Shown: positions 8,688 to 19,364, counted from the stretch's first letter. The stretch: 64,000 nt of DNA from Cordia subcordata (GCA_028554755.1 JAPTOF010000030.1:1426001-1490000), one strand, 5' to 3'. Made by a program: numbers and translations. The notes: a model not told the origin generated them from the sequence alone.

Positions 8688-10717
8688 TGATACTTCTTGC
8701 TAATTAAGCACTAAGCCTTAATTAAAAGCCTGCAAGTGCGCAGGTCGTGTAGTCTAATGTGCAAAAGCAAGGTCGATCCCCCAGGGAGGCGGCAAATGGG
8801 GAATGAAAGCTAAATCTGTGTCCTAGAAAACTAGAAAGAAGATAAGCTAAACTAAGAATTCATTTTGGTCCTTTTAGATGTGAAGGGAGCTTAAAGTAAA
8901 TTAAACTATTCTAAACAAACTAAATAAAATAAAGATAAGAGAAAACAAGCAAGTAAAAAGGGAATTAACACAAGAAATAGGACACTGGGTGAAATCTGCT
9001 TAACTATGGGTGATTTGGGTATTCACTTTGCTATGGGTCTAACTTTGATGGTTTACTCTAAGAAGGGTGCTCTAAGCTGGGAATCTAATCAACCTCTCCT
9101 ACAGTCCCTAGACTCGGTGCAGGTCTATCCCTAGGTGCTAGCTACCTAGAAGTATAGCGTGGTCCTTATGAACTAGGGCACAGATTAGCTAATTACGTTC
9201 CTAGGTGATGATAATTGGTCTTACCCTAGCTTCTAACTCATTGGCTGGGTTTAAAGCTAAGAACTAGGCTTCCTAAGGTCAATTAAGCTAGCTCGACACC
9301 TATTGGCTGGGTTTAAAGCCAAAGAAGACTAAACTAGGCCTAATTACTAGTGAAGCACCACCAATCATAGCATCACGCAAGTAGGATTTAACAATAAAGC
9401 ACATCATACATGTTCTCGAGCATGGTACAAATGAATATAAAGCATATTCTAGTACTAAATACTTAGACATATTTAGGTCATACCAATTTACGCATTAGAA
9501 TCCAACGTGTATGTCATAGAAGCTAAAATTGATATTAAGGTATGTAAAAACACACATAGACATGTATAGCTACAAGACCCACTTCATGGGATCACTATAT
9601 AGACACCTAGACATGTTCATATAATGATTTAAAAGTGTTAAATAGCAATCAAGCCTTTAAATATATATGTTCTTTCACCTAGGCATATCAACAAACACAT
9701 AGACATTATGTAAGTAGCCATTGAAGCATTAAGACCAAACATATATATTAAACCATCAAAATCTCATAGCAAAGTAATACTCAATCAACCCATAATACAA
9801 GCCTCAATCACCCATAAAAAATCTATTCTAATATAGAGAAAACTAAGTACAAAAGGAGAAAGATGAACCTCTCTTTCATGCTTAGCTTTGCTCTTCAAAT
9901 CCTTGTCTTGATATTGAAATTACAAGTGTTAAAACCCTAATAACAAGCTTGGATCTAGGTGTATTTATGTGTGGTTTAGTGTGTGAGAGGTGGTTTTAAG
10001 TGGATTTTGGGTTTAGGGAAATTGGGTGTTTGATTTGGGTGTTCTCCTCAAAAGTGGCTTAAATAAAGCTGTTAACGCGTCCAGCCGGGGTCCCAGCCGA
10101 TCAACCGGCTTTGGGGCCAAGTCGTCCGACCAAAATTGGCCCAAATTCTGATCCGGCCGGTTGACCTAGCCGGTCGACCGGATTGGTCGTCTGGCCTAGA
10201 CACAGGCTAACCAGTCTTGATAGTAAAATGGTCATATCTTGCTCAATTTAGTTCCGATTCGTGCACCATTTTTTTCTATGGCTCCGTATCATCATGGGGG
10301 ATCTCCCAAACCATCTTTTTCAACCTAAAACATATCCAAAATTTGTCCATGTCCTTTTAGGTTGCAAGATTTGAATTTGGCTCACGTTGCGCTCGATTTC
10401 GCCTCGGTCGCTCCTTCTTTTGCCCGGCCACTTCCAAAAGCACTTTTCTTCATTTCTTTGCGTCCAAAACACCCTTGGCTTTGTTCCAAACTTCAAGCAC
10501 CCTCAATTAAGCTCCAATTATCTCTCCAAACCGCACCTAAAACAAGCAATAAACGCGCATTAGTGTAGCATTTAAGTCTTTACTTCAACTATGAACATTT
10601 AAACCTTAATACGCACAATTATGACCTAAATGCTATACTAATACATTAAATGAAGCTCAAAACACCTCAAAACAAGTATATACATGCAATAGATAAAGAC
10701 AAAAAACAAACATATCA
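8688..10717 (-). repeat. 3' LTR of gypsy element A
   Basis: 2030 bp. On the plus strand it runs from TGATACTTCTTGC to CATATCA, so the minus-strand LTR is bounded TGAT..ATCA. It carries a TATA-like site (10056-10065) and a GC-rich block with remnants of CCGGTCGACCGG palindromes (about 10080-10180). It matches 16167-18179 throughout. Confidence 0.9.
10056..10065 (-). promoter_or_regulatory. TATA-like box in 3' LTR of element A
   Basis: Minus strand TATTTAAGCC, the counterpart of 17536-17545 and of 40581-40590 in the solo LTR. Confidence 0.5.
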
Positions 10718-10755
10718 ACACCCCCAAACCTTCTCCTTGCTTGTCCCCAAGCAAG
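10718..10755 (-). promoter_or_regulatory. Polypurine tract and adjacent hairpin, element A
   Basis: Directly upstream of the 3' LTR on the minus strand is a G-rich stretch (ggtttgggggtgt), the expected plus-strand primer. Just inside it is a near-perfect inverted repeat cttgcttg..ccaagcaag (10736-10755). The same pair occurs next to the LTR of element B (8141-8175) and a second time inside the element (11611-11645). Confidence 0.65.
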
Positions 10756-12130
10756 CCCAAACCTAAGTTTACCTCTAAAGTCAGTACAAAGGGTTGCCTA
10801 AGGAATTGACTTGCTATCACGGTTAGCTTAAGAAGCATGAAGGGGGCGTTCCTGTTATGGAGAGATCCTCAAGTCTCTTCGGATCCTCCCTCTACTCATA
10901 AAGGGCCTCGAACCTTGTAGGAAGTTCCAAAGTAGCCAAACCACCACAAGCCTAGGATTCTAACTAACGTAGCCTCTCCAACATGCACAAAGCCTCAAAG
11001 ACAAGAATAGAGAGATTATACATACAAAATGGCTTATAAAAAGCCTAATTTACATATTTACATAGAGGATAGTTTGTGCTAAGTTGACATTGTGTCACTT
11101 ATGCACTTATTCACAAAAACTTTTTGGTGCCTTTGCCTTTTTTCTCATTTTCACTTTTTTTTTAATTTTTTTGCACCTTTTTGCTTTTTTTTAATATTTT
11201 TTGGATTTTTCATGCTTTGCATTGCATTCACACAAAAAGAAAAGAAAAAGAAAGGCATTAGCACATAAAAAAGAACCAATCAAGGAAAGGCACTCATATC
11301 AATAATCCTTTTTCAACACTCTTTTCTACCAAGCTATGGGGTGGCTACAAGGGTATTCTTAAAGGTCCTCACTTCCTACAACATTCAAGGGCATCCCCTC
11401 CAAGACCTGATTGTCAATCCACTACATTCACTTCCCCATAATGCAATTCATATTCACCAATCAATTAAATCAATCATAAAAGCTAACACTCTAATCAACC
11501 AAGAGACAAACGACTCTACATGCATCAAAATGGAAAAATTTTCACCATTTTAAGCACATAATGCAATCTACCCTAAGCAAGATATATAACAAGAAAACCA
11601 AACTCCCATACCCCCAAACCTAAACTTTGCTTGTCCTCAAGCAAATAGATCAAAACACATAAACAAGCAAATTGGCATTACAAAACAAGTAAGGGTGGCG
11701 GGGATAGGGTAAAAACATGGGGAACAAGTGGAGAAAAGATAGATACAACCGTGTATTTTCTTCAAAGCTTTCCATGCCAATGATAAATCACCATACTACT
11801 AACCCTGTGACTCACAATTCACAAACACTCATAAAGAAAACAAGATTAGTAGCATTGCCTATGCATGCTTGCATTGGCATGAGCAATAATGAGCAATGGT
11901 GTACCTTATGGGACAAAGGATTGGGGTTCAACACTTTGGTTTGGGTGCAAGAAAGAGAAAGATAGAAGAAAGGAAAATGAACAAATGCAAAATTGAAAAA
12001 ATTTAACCTAGGTTGCCTCCTAGTAGCGCTAACCACAATGCCATCAGCCAAGCAATCATCAACTCATTCCTAAATGTCTAGGGTGCCTCCTAGTAGCACT
12101 GGATTTAACCCCTCCAGCCGGGCAGTAATG
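10756..12130 (-). other. Non-coding 3' interior of element A
   Basis: 1.4 kb between the last ORF and the polypurine tract, with T-rich stretches on the plus strand (11090-11210). I see no gene. It contains the second polypurine-like module at 11611-11645. It is homologous to element B at 8176-8687 joined to 18180-18976, so the region is conserved between two subfamilies although it does not code. Confidence 0.7.
11611..11645 (-). promoter_or_regulatory. Second, internal polypurine-tract-like module, element A
   Basis: Repeats the layout at 10721-10755: cccccaaacc (11611-11620) followed within 6 nt by the inverted repeat tttgcttg..caagcaaa (11626-11645). The counterpart in element B is at 18569-18600. 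It could be a second plus-strand priming site; this is inference. Confidence 0.45.
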
Positions 12131-13564
12131 TTAGGGCCAATGATGCTTGTAGTCTTTGAGCACAGATTGGCATACAAACCTGTCAAGGCATAACTCAGAA
12201 GAAAAAGGATCACGTGGTATAATATCAATCAAATCATGAACATCATTATCCTTTTTAAGCACACATGAAAAAGGGATAAAAAAGAAACCCGACACATCAA
12301 ATATAGAAGAAGAATGCTCTAAGGTGTCATAGGGCATGGAAAAATCTAAAGATCTAAGTCCCTTGTTCTTCTCCAATCCTATCCCAGCAAGCTCAGTTTC
12401 CACCACTAACCATCCTATTGCTTTCATTTGATGATCAAGGGCTACCAACACCCTCTTCCCATGGGTTAATAAAGGATCTAAAGCATAAAGAATGGGGGAA
12501 GTATGAACAAGCCCTGCATAAAAGTGCTTCAAATAGGAAGGCATAAAAATGTGCTCACTAAGGAAAGACCTAATGGGAGGAAGGAGCAAAGAATAATCAA
12601 ATGAAATGGGATTGGATGAGATGGAATCAAAGGAAGAGCAAAAAGGAATGGGCCCGGAAGAGGAAGAATCAAAAGTAGAGGTTATAGGTTCACTCTCACT
12701 AAGGGCCGACTTGTATTTATCCAAGAAACGGTTCACCTCATCAAGTAATTCCTTAGTAGAGAGTTTAGAAGAAGGATCCAATAAGGATTCATCAAAAACA
12801 CCTAAGGACCCATATATCATGATCTCTAGTTCCTCAATCTCTTCTTTAAGGGTCTTCATGTATTCATCATTTACTCCAACATCGAAACCTATAACTCCAA
12901 TAGACCCATCGGGCCTAGAATCAAAGATAGGCATGATGCTCTCCTCAATGGGTGTCTCTAAATCCACTCTAGCTAATATCTTGTCAAATGCTTCAATAAA
13001 TTCATCACTAGTAGATATCTTCTCACAACTACATTCATTAATACAAGATTCCATCACATGCACCTTAAAACCTCTATTTTCATCTCCTCCTTCAAGATTA
13101 ATACTATGTGTGCAATCATAATGGCCCATGCCTCTCATATCAAGATTGAAAGAATTAACCTCAAAGGACCCATTAAGCCTAGAATCATTATCCCTAGAAC
13201 TAGGGGCTATGTATCCTCGCACAAAGGTCTCTCGATCAAGGCTAGGTAAGATGCCCTTAAGCTTTCTCAATTCATCATTCTCGATCATGGACTCCTCAAC
13301 ATTGCCCTCAACAAATAGGTCTATCACCTTGACCATAAAGCAATCTTCCTCATCATTTTCTCCACCTGGACTAACCTTGTTCATTGCCTCTGCCACTTTC
13401 ATGGAAGACCTTAAATTCCCAAATTTCATTTCTAACAGCCCCGACCTACAATGAATGATAGCATCCGTAGTAGCAAGGAAGGGGTAACCTAAGAGAACGG
13501 GAGTGGAATGCCTAGAGTCATGACCCACATTCATATCAAGCACTATGAAATCTACAGGGTACAC
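12131..13564 (-). CDS. Gypsy element A: C-terminal protease segment plus long ORF of unknown function
   Basis: 477 open codons. The first ~55 residues finish the retroviral-type aspartic protease (PVDFIVLDMN, then VLLGYPFLATTDAIIHCRSG, then LEMKFGN). The following ~420 residues are acidic and serine-rich. In autonomous relatives this part would be a short linker leading into reverse transcriptase, but I find no RT motifs (no YxDD). A segment with DEVNRFLDKYKSAL and later HGKRVLVALDHQMKAIGW is not one I recognise. It is in the same frame as the protease piece at 13679-14257 but separated from it by stop codons. The long open frame suggests the ORF was kept until recently. Function unknown. Confidence 0.7.
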   Translation of the reverse strand: MYPVDFIVLDMNVGHDSRHSTPVLLGYPFLATTDAIIHCRSGLLEMKFGNLRSSMKVAEAMNKVSPGGENDEEDCFMVKVIDLFVEGNVEESMIENDELRKLKGILPSLDRETFVRGYIAPSSRDNDSRLNGSFEVNSFNLDMRGMGHYDCTHSINLEGGDENRGFKVHVMESCINECSCEKISTSDEFIEAFDKILARVDLETPIEESIMPIFDSRPDGSIGVIGFDVGVNDEYMKTLKEEIEELEIMIYGSLGVFDESLLDPSSKLSTKELLDEVNRFLDKYKSALSESEPITSTFDSSSSGPIPFCSSFDSISSNPISFDYSLLLPPIRSFLSEHIFMPSYLKHFYAGLVHTSPILYALDPLLTHGKRVLVALDHQMKAIGWLVVETELAGIGLEKNKGLRSLDFSMPYDTLEHSSSIFDVSGFFFIPFSCVLKKDNDVHDLIDIIPRDPFSSELCLDRFVCQSVLKDYKHHWP

Positions 13565-14257
13565 AAACTCTCCTACCTAAACTAGCACGTCTTCTAGTAC
13601 TCCCCTAGGTCTCCTCTCAAATCAATCAGCTAGCTGAAGGGTAACATGCATGGGGGACAAGTCTCCTATACCTAGCTGCTAGTAGACCGAGTAGGGAATG
13701 AGGTTCACACTGGACCCTAAGTCTAGCAAGGCATGATTAATTTGGGTTTCTCGAATCCTATAAGGAATAATGAAAGTTCTTGGGTCACTCATCTTGGCCA
13801 GAAAGCCTGAAGTACAAATGTTACTCACCTTTTCCATAAGATTCACCTTCTTCGGCATAGTTGATGTTCTACGCTTCCTTGCACAGAGGTCTTTGAAAAA
13901 CTTAGAGTAGGAAGGAATAGAACGGACTGCATCTATCAAAGAAAGATTGACCTTTAGGTCTTTGAGATGTACTAAGACTCTGAGAAACCTAGTATCCTCA
14001 TTAGGTGAAGACTTCTCTAAGGCAGAAGGATAAGGAACTCTAGGCTCAATATCCTTAGACTCATAGGAATCAATAATAGGCTCTTTTCCCTCCCGATGTG
14101 GGCGGGAAGTACTCTCTCCCTGGTCTCTAATGGGCTCAACTATCTCAGCAAAACTCTCTCTATGATCTTTCTCAACAGGGCTATGGCCAGGCTCTCTAAA
14201 CTCAAAAGGACCACTAGGTGTTGGCTCTATATATTCAACTCCTATCCTATTGTCCAC
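13565..14257 (-). pseudogene. Gypsy element A aspartic protease, interrupted by stops
   Basis: Would cleave the Gag polyprotein. It is in the same frame as 12131-13564. The active-site loop reads LLDLGSSVNLIPYSVY, where most plant gypsy proteases have DLGASVN, so the alanine is replaced by serine. Three in-frame stops follow between 13565 and 13681, in the stretch that otherwise continues as QLGIGD..HVTLQLAD..PRGVLEDVLV..VGEF. The N-terminal ~130 residues are the usual linker, with PFPSYSKF-like and KVNLMEKVSNIC segments. This copy cannot make an uninterrupted protease. Confidence 0.8.
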
Positions 14258-14783
14258 TATCCTACCACTCCTAAGAGTGGTGACAGCCTTAGCCTGGGAT
14301 AGATAGGGATAAGTGGGGTCAGAGAAGGAACAGGACTGCTCTCTAGGGTTAACCTCTAGCTAAGAAGGCAATTTCCCAGGGTCTCTAGTGCTCATTTGGC
14401 TGGCAAGCTGCCCTAATTGTGCCTCCATCCTAGCCATTGGTTGTTGATTTTGTTGAATAATCTACATTAAAAGGTCTACTCTCTCATCATGAAAAGACTG
14501 TGGAATAGGTGCAGATTGTGCGGAAAGGGCTGGGGTAGGCGGTACAGGGAGTACTTGAGGCTAAGGAACACTAGGAAGTCTAGCCTGGTTCTCATTATGA
14601 AACCCTGGAGGTTTAGCAAGACGAGGTCTCTGCTGGAATGGGGCCTGGGACTAGGGATGGGAAGACTCAAACTGGTCCTAACGCTATGAAGATTTTGGGT
14701 TGTCCCTCCAACCCGAATTATATGTGTTCGAGTAAGGATTGTATTCTCGTGAGTACCCCTATATGGCATAGACTGACTCGCTC
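14258..14783 (-). pseudogene. Gag C-terminal linker of element A, frameshifted
   Basis: The stretch between the gag ORF and the protease piece shows, in a shifted frame near 14690-14765, the motif YNPYSNTYNSGWRDNPK that is typical of plant gypsy Gag C-termini. Gag, linker and protease were therefore once a single frame, now broken by a frameshift near 14784 and stops. Confidence 0.6.
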
Positions 14784-15881
14784 CTAAATAAACTCGAGAA
14801 ACTGTGGTGCTAGGGGGCAAGCTACGGTCTCGTGAGTAGACTCAGAACACAATGCACATACTTCAACCACTGATGGGATAGAGGATGAACCTATAGGACT
14901 AGTCCTATAACCTTGTGAAGAGAGGCTCAAAGTGATGAATTGATCTAGCTTACGCGTCAATGCTCTAACCTCGACGGGCAAATCGGAAGAAATCTCTACA
15001 TCATGAATACCCTTTCCATTAGTTCCTCGATTAGACTTATCCATAGCAGTGTTTTGAAAAGAGTTCTCGGCCAATAAATCCATTTTATCCCAAGCTTCAC
15101 TTGGTCTCAAATTATAGAATCCACCACTGGATGTGGGATTCACCATCATTCTATTTTGCTCATTCAATTCTCTAAAGAAATATTGAAGAAGGTCATAAAT
15201 GCTATACCCGTGATGTGGACATTGCCTAAGAAGTTCATTAAACCTTTCCCAACCCTCATGGAAAGTCTCTAAGTCATGTTGGGAGAAGGTCATAATGGAA
15301 GCCTTAAGGTCGGCGATCTTAGCTATGGGAAAGAACTTTTGATAAAACCTAGATTGAAGCTCATTCCAAGATGTAATGCAACTGCTAGGTAACGAATGAT
15401 ACCATGACCTAGCCTTGTCCTTAAGGGAAAACGGGAACAACTTAAGGCGAATGGCTTCTTGAGACACGTTGGGAAAGTGAAGAGTGGAACTTATCTCTAC
15501 AAAATCTCTTATGTGGTCTAAGGGGCTCTCATTGCTCCTCCTATAAAAGGAAGGAAGCATTGCCAACATGCTATGCTTAATCTCAAAATTAGCTTTCCCC
15601 AACCCCGGAATATGGATAGCCAAGTTAGGCTCAAAGGCATTGGGGAGGAAGAATTGCCTAAGCGTGGGTTCATCATCTATGGGTGGGTTTGGCCTAAGGG
15701 GCTTTTGTGCACATGGGTGTTTGTGAGGAGGAACGGGAAGCATAAGGCGAAAGGGAAGAGGATTAGCAGGATCGGTCATTTCTCCTAAAAGATCTCCTAA
15801 ATTCCTAAAGTGACGAACAATTCTCTCTGGCTCAAGATGTAAAGGAACTAGAGGATTCCGAAGAGAACGCCTACCAAGCAT
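14784..15881 (-). CDS. Gypsy Gag (Retrotrans_gag family) of element A
   Basis: 365 residues. Structural protein that packages element RNA into cytoplasmic virus-like particles. The central region (about residues 95-230) has the pattern of plant Retrotrans_gag: ..PLDHIRDFVEIS.., LKLFPFSLKDKARSWYHSLP, SWNELQSRFYQKFFP, FHEGWERFNELLRQCPHHG. Downstream is an NPTSSGGF block and a KLDQF coiled segment. A cysteine/histidine stretch (CALCSESTHETVAC) near residue 345 resembles a CCHC knuckle. The start at 15881 follows a ~260-bp leader after the primer-binding site. It is intact to the stop, after which the frame shifts. Confidence 0.85.
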   Translation of the reverse strand: MLGRRSLRNPLVPLHLEPERIVRHFRNLGDLLGEMTDPANPLPFRLMLPVPPHKHPCAQKPLRPNPPIDDEPTLRQFFLPNAFEPNLAIHIPGLGKANFEIKHSMLAMLPSFYRRSNESPLDHIRDFVEISSTLHFPNVSQEAIRLKLFPFSLKDKARSWYHSLPSSCITSWNELQSRFYQKFFPIAKIADLKASIMTFSQHDLETFHEGWERFNELLRQCPHHGYSIYDLLQYFFRELNEQNRMMVNPTSSGGFYNLRPSEAWDKMDLLAENSFQNTAMDKSNRGTNGKGIHDVEISSDLPVEVRALTRKLDQFITLSLSSQGYRTSPIGSSSIPSVVEVCALCSESTHETVACPLAPQFLEFI

Positions 15882-16143
15882 ACAAAGCTAAACCTAATCT
15901 CCTTTCATTTCTTGCAACCCCCAAAACTTCACACATCCTAAAACTACAACAAACAAAACACAATCCTAAAATTACTAAAACAAGAAAGTAAACTACTCAA
16001 AATAAGCAAAAACAATGAGCAAGTAAACTAGGAAACAAAGGTAAATTCAAGATAACAACTACTAAGCAAACTAAGCAAAAGAAGCAAAACAAAAAAAGTA
16101 ACTAGCTAAAGGACACAAATAAAGCAAACAAACCACCGTGCCT
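15882..16143 (-). other. 5' leader of element A
   Basis: A-rich (plus strand) untranslated leader between the primer-binding site and the gag start. No gene is seen. It is the expected place of a packaging signal, which I cannot demonstrate. Confidence 0.5.
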
Positions 16144-16160
16144 CCTCGGCAACGGCGCCA
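16144..16160 (-). other. Primer-binding site, tRNA-Asp type
   Basis: Plus strand cctcggcaacggcgcca matches the 3' end of plant tRNA-Asp (GTC) at 16 of 17 positions as I recall that tRNA. It sits 6 nt inside the 5' LTR end. It fixes the element's orientation and the LTR boundary. Confidence 0.85.
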
Positions 16161-16166
16161 AAAACT

Positions 16167-18179
16167 TGATGATTCTTGCTAATTAAGCACTAAGCCTTAA
16201 TTAAAAGCCTGCAAGTGCACAGGTCATATAGTCTCATGTGCAAAAGCAAGGTCGATCCCTTAGGGAGGCGGGAAATGGGGAATGAAAGCTAAATCTGTGC
16301 CCTAGAAAACTAGAAAGAAGATAAGCTAAACTAAGAATTCATTTTGGTCATTTTAGATGTGAAGGGAGCTCAAAGTAAATTAAACTATTCTAAACAAACT
16401 AAATAAAATAAAGATAAGAGAAAACAAGCAAGTAAAAAGGGAATTAACACAAGAAATAGGACAATGGGTGAAATTTGCTTAACTATGGGTGATTTAGGTA
16501 TTCACTTTGCTATGGGACTAACTTTGATGGTTTACTTTAAGATGGGTGCTCTAAGCTAGGAATCTAATCAACCTCTCCTACAACCCTTAGACTCGGTGCG
16601 GGTCTATCCCTAGGTGCTAGCTACCTAGAAGTATAGCGTGGTCCTTATGAACTAGGGTAAGGATTAGCTAATTGCGTTCCTAGGTGATGATAATTGGTCT
16701 TACCCTAGCTTCTAACTCATTGGCTGGGTTTAAAGCTAAGAACTAGGCTTCCTAAGGTCAATTAAGCTAGCTCGACACCTATTGGCTGGGTTTAAAGCCA
16801 AAGGAGACTAAACTAGGCCTAATTACTAGTGAAGCACCACCAATCATAGCATCACGCAAGCAGGATTTAACAATAAAGCACATCATACATGTTCTCGAGC
16901 ATGGGACAAATGAATATAAAGCATATTCTAGTTCTAAATACTTAGACATATTTAGGTCATACCAATTTATGCATTAGAATACAACATGTATGTCATAGAA
17001 GCTAAAATTGATATTAAGGTATGTAAAAACACACATAGACATGTATAGCTACAAGACCTACTTCATGGGATCACTATATAGACACCTAGACATGTTCATA
17101 TAATGATTTAAAAGTGTTAAATAGCAATCAAGCCTCTAAATATATATGTTCTTTCACCTAGGCATATCAACAAACACATAGACATGTATGTAAGTAGCCA
17201 TTGAAGCATTAAGACCAAACATATATATTAAACCATCAAAATCTCATAGCAAAGTAATACTCAATCAACCCATAATACAAGCCTCAATCACCCATAAAAG
17301 ATCTATTCTAATATAGAGAAAACTAAGTACAAAAGGAGAAAGATGAACCTCCCTTTCATGCTTAGCTTTGCTCTTCAAATCCTTGTCTTGATATTGAAAT
17401 TACAAGTGCTAAAACCCTAATTACAAGCTTGGATCTAGGTGTATTTATGTGTGGTTTAGTGTGTGAGAGGTGGTTTTAAGTGGATTTTGGGTTTAGGGAA
17501 ATTGGGTGTTTGATTTGGGTGTTCTCCTCAAAAGTGGCTTAAATAGAGCTGTTAACGCGTCCAGTCGGGGGCCCAGCCGGTCGACCAGCTTTGGGGTCAA
17601 GTCGTTAGGCCAAAATTGGCCCAGACTCTGATCCGGTCGACCGGCTTGGTTGTCCGGCCTAAACAGAGGCTAATCAGTCTTGATAGTAAAATGGTCATAT
17701 CTTGCTCGTTTTAGCTCCAATTCGCGCATCGTTTTTTTCTATGGCTTCGTATCATTGTGGGGGATCGCCCAAGTCATTGTTTGCAACCTAAAACATATCC
17801 AAAATTTTTCCATGTCCTTTTTAGGTTGCAAGATCCGAATTTGGCTCACGTTGCGCTCGGTTTCGCCTCGGTCGCTCCTTTCGCCCGGCCACTTCCAAAA
17901 GCACTTTTTTTTCATTCTTTTGCATCCAAAACACCCTTGGCTTTGTTCCAAACTTCAAGAACCCTCAATTAAGCTCTAATTATCTCTCCAAACCGTACCT
18001 AAAACAAGCAATAAACGCGCATTAGTGTAGCATTTAAGTCTTTACTTCAACTATGAACATTTAAACCTTAATATGCACAATTATGACCTAAATGCTATAC
18101 TAATACATTAAATGAAGCTCAAAACACCTCAAAACAAGTATATACATGCAATAGATAAACACACAAAACAAACACATCA
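16167..18179 (-). repeat. 5' LTR of gypsy element A
   Basis: 2013 bp, TGATGATTCTTGC to CACATCA on the plus strand. It supplies the promoter for gag. The TATA-like site is at 17536-17545, with the GC-rich palindrome block just upstream of it in element orientation (about 17555-17660). Matches the 3' LTR closely. Confidence 0.9.
17536..17545 (-). promoter_or_regulatory. TATA-like box in 5' LTR of element A
   Basis: Minus strand TATTTAAGCC, in the same place as in the three other gypsy LTRs of the window. It is the probable promoter for the gag transcript. Confidence 0.5.
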
Positions 18180-18976
18180 TATTCACAAAAAGAAAAAGAA
18201 AAAGAAAGGCTTAGGCACATCAAAAGGAACCAATCAAGAAAGAGGCACTCACATCAATGACCCTTTTCCAACACTCTTTTCTACCAAGTTATAGGGTGGC
18301 TACATAAGTCATTCTTAAAGGTCCTCACTCCCCACAACTTTGAACGGCATCTCCTCCAAGACTTAGTTTTCAAACCACTTTATTCATTTCCCCACAATGC
18401 ATCTCATCTTCAAAAATCAATAGAGTCAATCACAATAGCCAGCACAACGATCAACAAAGAAATAAATGACTCTACATGCATCAAAAATCGAAAATTTTTC
18501 ACCATTTTTAAGCTCATAATGCAATCTACCCTAAGCAAGATATATAACAAAAAAACCAAAATCCCATACCCCCAAACCTAAACTTTTCTTGTACTCAAGC
18601 AAATAGTGAAAAACACTTAAACAAGCAAATTGGCATTACAAAGCAAGTAAAGGTGGTGGGGATAGGGGAAAAACATAGGGAATAAGTGGAGCAAGGATAG
18701 ATACAACCTTGAATTTTCTTCAAAGCTTTCCATGCCAATGATAAATCACCATGCTACTAACCCTATGACTCACAATTCACAAACACTCACAAAGAAAACA
18801 AGATTAGTAGCATTACCTATGCATGTGCAATAATGAGCAATGGTGTATCTTATGGGACAAAGGATCGGGATTCAACACTTTGGTTTGGGTGCAAGAAAGA
18901 TAAAAGAAAGAAAATAAAAAGAAACAAATGTGAGACAAATGCAAAACTGCAAAATTGAACCTAGGTTGCCTCCTTT
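18180..18976 (-). mobile_element. 3' internal region of gypsy element B (right part)
   Basis: Resumes the interior of element B after element A. It is homologous to 11226-12030 of A, including the second polypurine-like module (18569-18600). Non-coding. It ends abruptly near 18977 against a LINE remnant; B's gag, PBS and 5' LTR are not in the window. Confidence 0.75.
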
Positions 18977-19348
18977 CTTTTTCCAAGTTATTGAGCATGC
19001 ATATGAGAACTTCTGTACATAAAACAAAGAGATATGGAGAGAAATGGTCACATTGTCTTGTGCCATTTGCACCCTTGAAATACCCTTTAAGACTACCATT
19101 GAGAGCAATAGACAAGAATGGGGATGAGACACAAGCCGTAATCCAGGCCACAAATTTGTAGGGGAAGCCAAAGGCAAGAAGGGTGTTCTCAATGAAAACC
19201 CAATTCAAGGAATCAAAAGCCTTCATAGTGTCAACCATATCTAGGAGAAATATGACTTCTTGAGTAGCCTTTAAGGAGTTCATGAGCAATAAGGATGTTT
19301 TCATTAATGAGCCTATCTTTAATGAAAGCTGATTGTCTCTATGATATC
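18977..19348 (-). pseudogene. LINE remnant L0, ORF2 reverse transcriptase (downstream half)
   Basis: Minus-strand reverse-transcriptase fragment: QSAFIKDRLINENILIAHEL, MKAFDSLNW (motif A), ACVSSPFLSIALNGSLKGYF and NGTRQCDHFSPYLFVLCTEV (motif B, with GD changed). It ends at NNLEKE where element B begins. Its upstream half lies at 55862-56099. The frame continues exactly across the 36-kb gap (..RACLPNL joined to IS..QSAFIK), so L0 is the target of LINE P1. Confidence 0.85.
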
Positions 19349-19364
19349 AAATTTGGGAGGCAAG
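19349..19364. repeat. Target-site duplication of LINE P1 (left copy)
   Basis: aaatttgggaggcaag at 19349-19364 is repeated exactly at 55846-55861. The first As of the right copy may belong to the poly(A) tail. Confidence 0.9.

Larger units (their letters stand above)
8688..18179 (-). mobile_element. Complete Ty3/gypsy LTR retrotransposon A, gag-protease only (non-autonomous)
   Basis: A 9.5-kb element with LTRs at 8688-10717 and 16167-18179, a tRNA-Asp-type primer-binding site (16144-16160), a polypurine tract (10718-10735), gag (14784-15881), a broken protease, and an ORF of unknown function where reverse transcriptase would start. No reverse transcriptase, RNase H or integrase is present in the 5.4-kb interior. 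In two stretches totalling about 125 bp that I compared directly (9541-9665 against 17021-17146) the LTRs differ at 2 sites, so insertion is fairly recent. tRNA-Asp priming and the gag type recall the Athila lineage. It inserted into the 3' interior of a related element (B). Confidence 0.88.

Noticed and set aside
12606..13121. Plus-strand open frames over the gypsy interior (also 13128-13454, 15573-15788).
   Set aside because: They are antisense to the longer minus-strand gag/protease frame, which has recognisable domain motifs; the plus-strand translations have none.
16144..16160. A host tRNA-Asp gene.
   Set aside because: Only 17 nt match the tRNA 3' end and they sit exactly at the LTR boundary; no tRNA body is present, so it is a primer-binding site.
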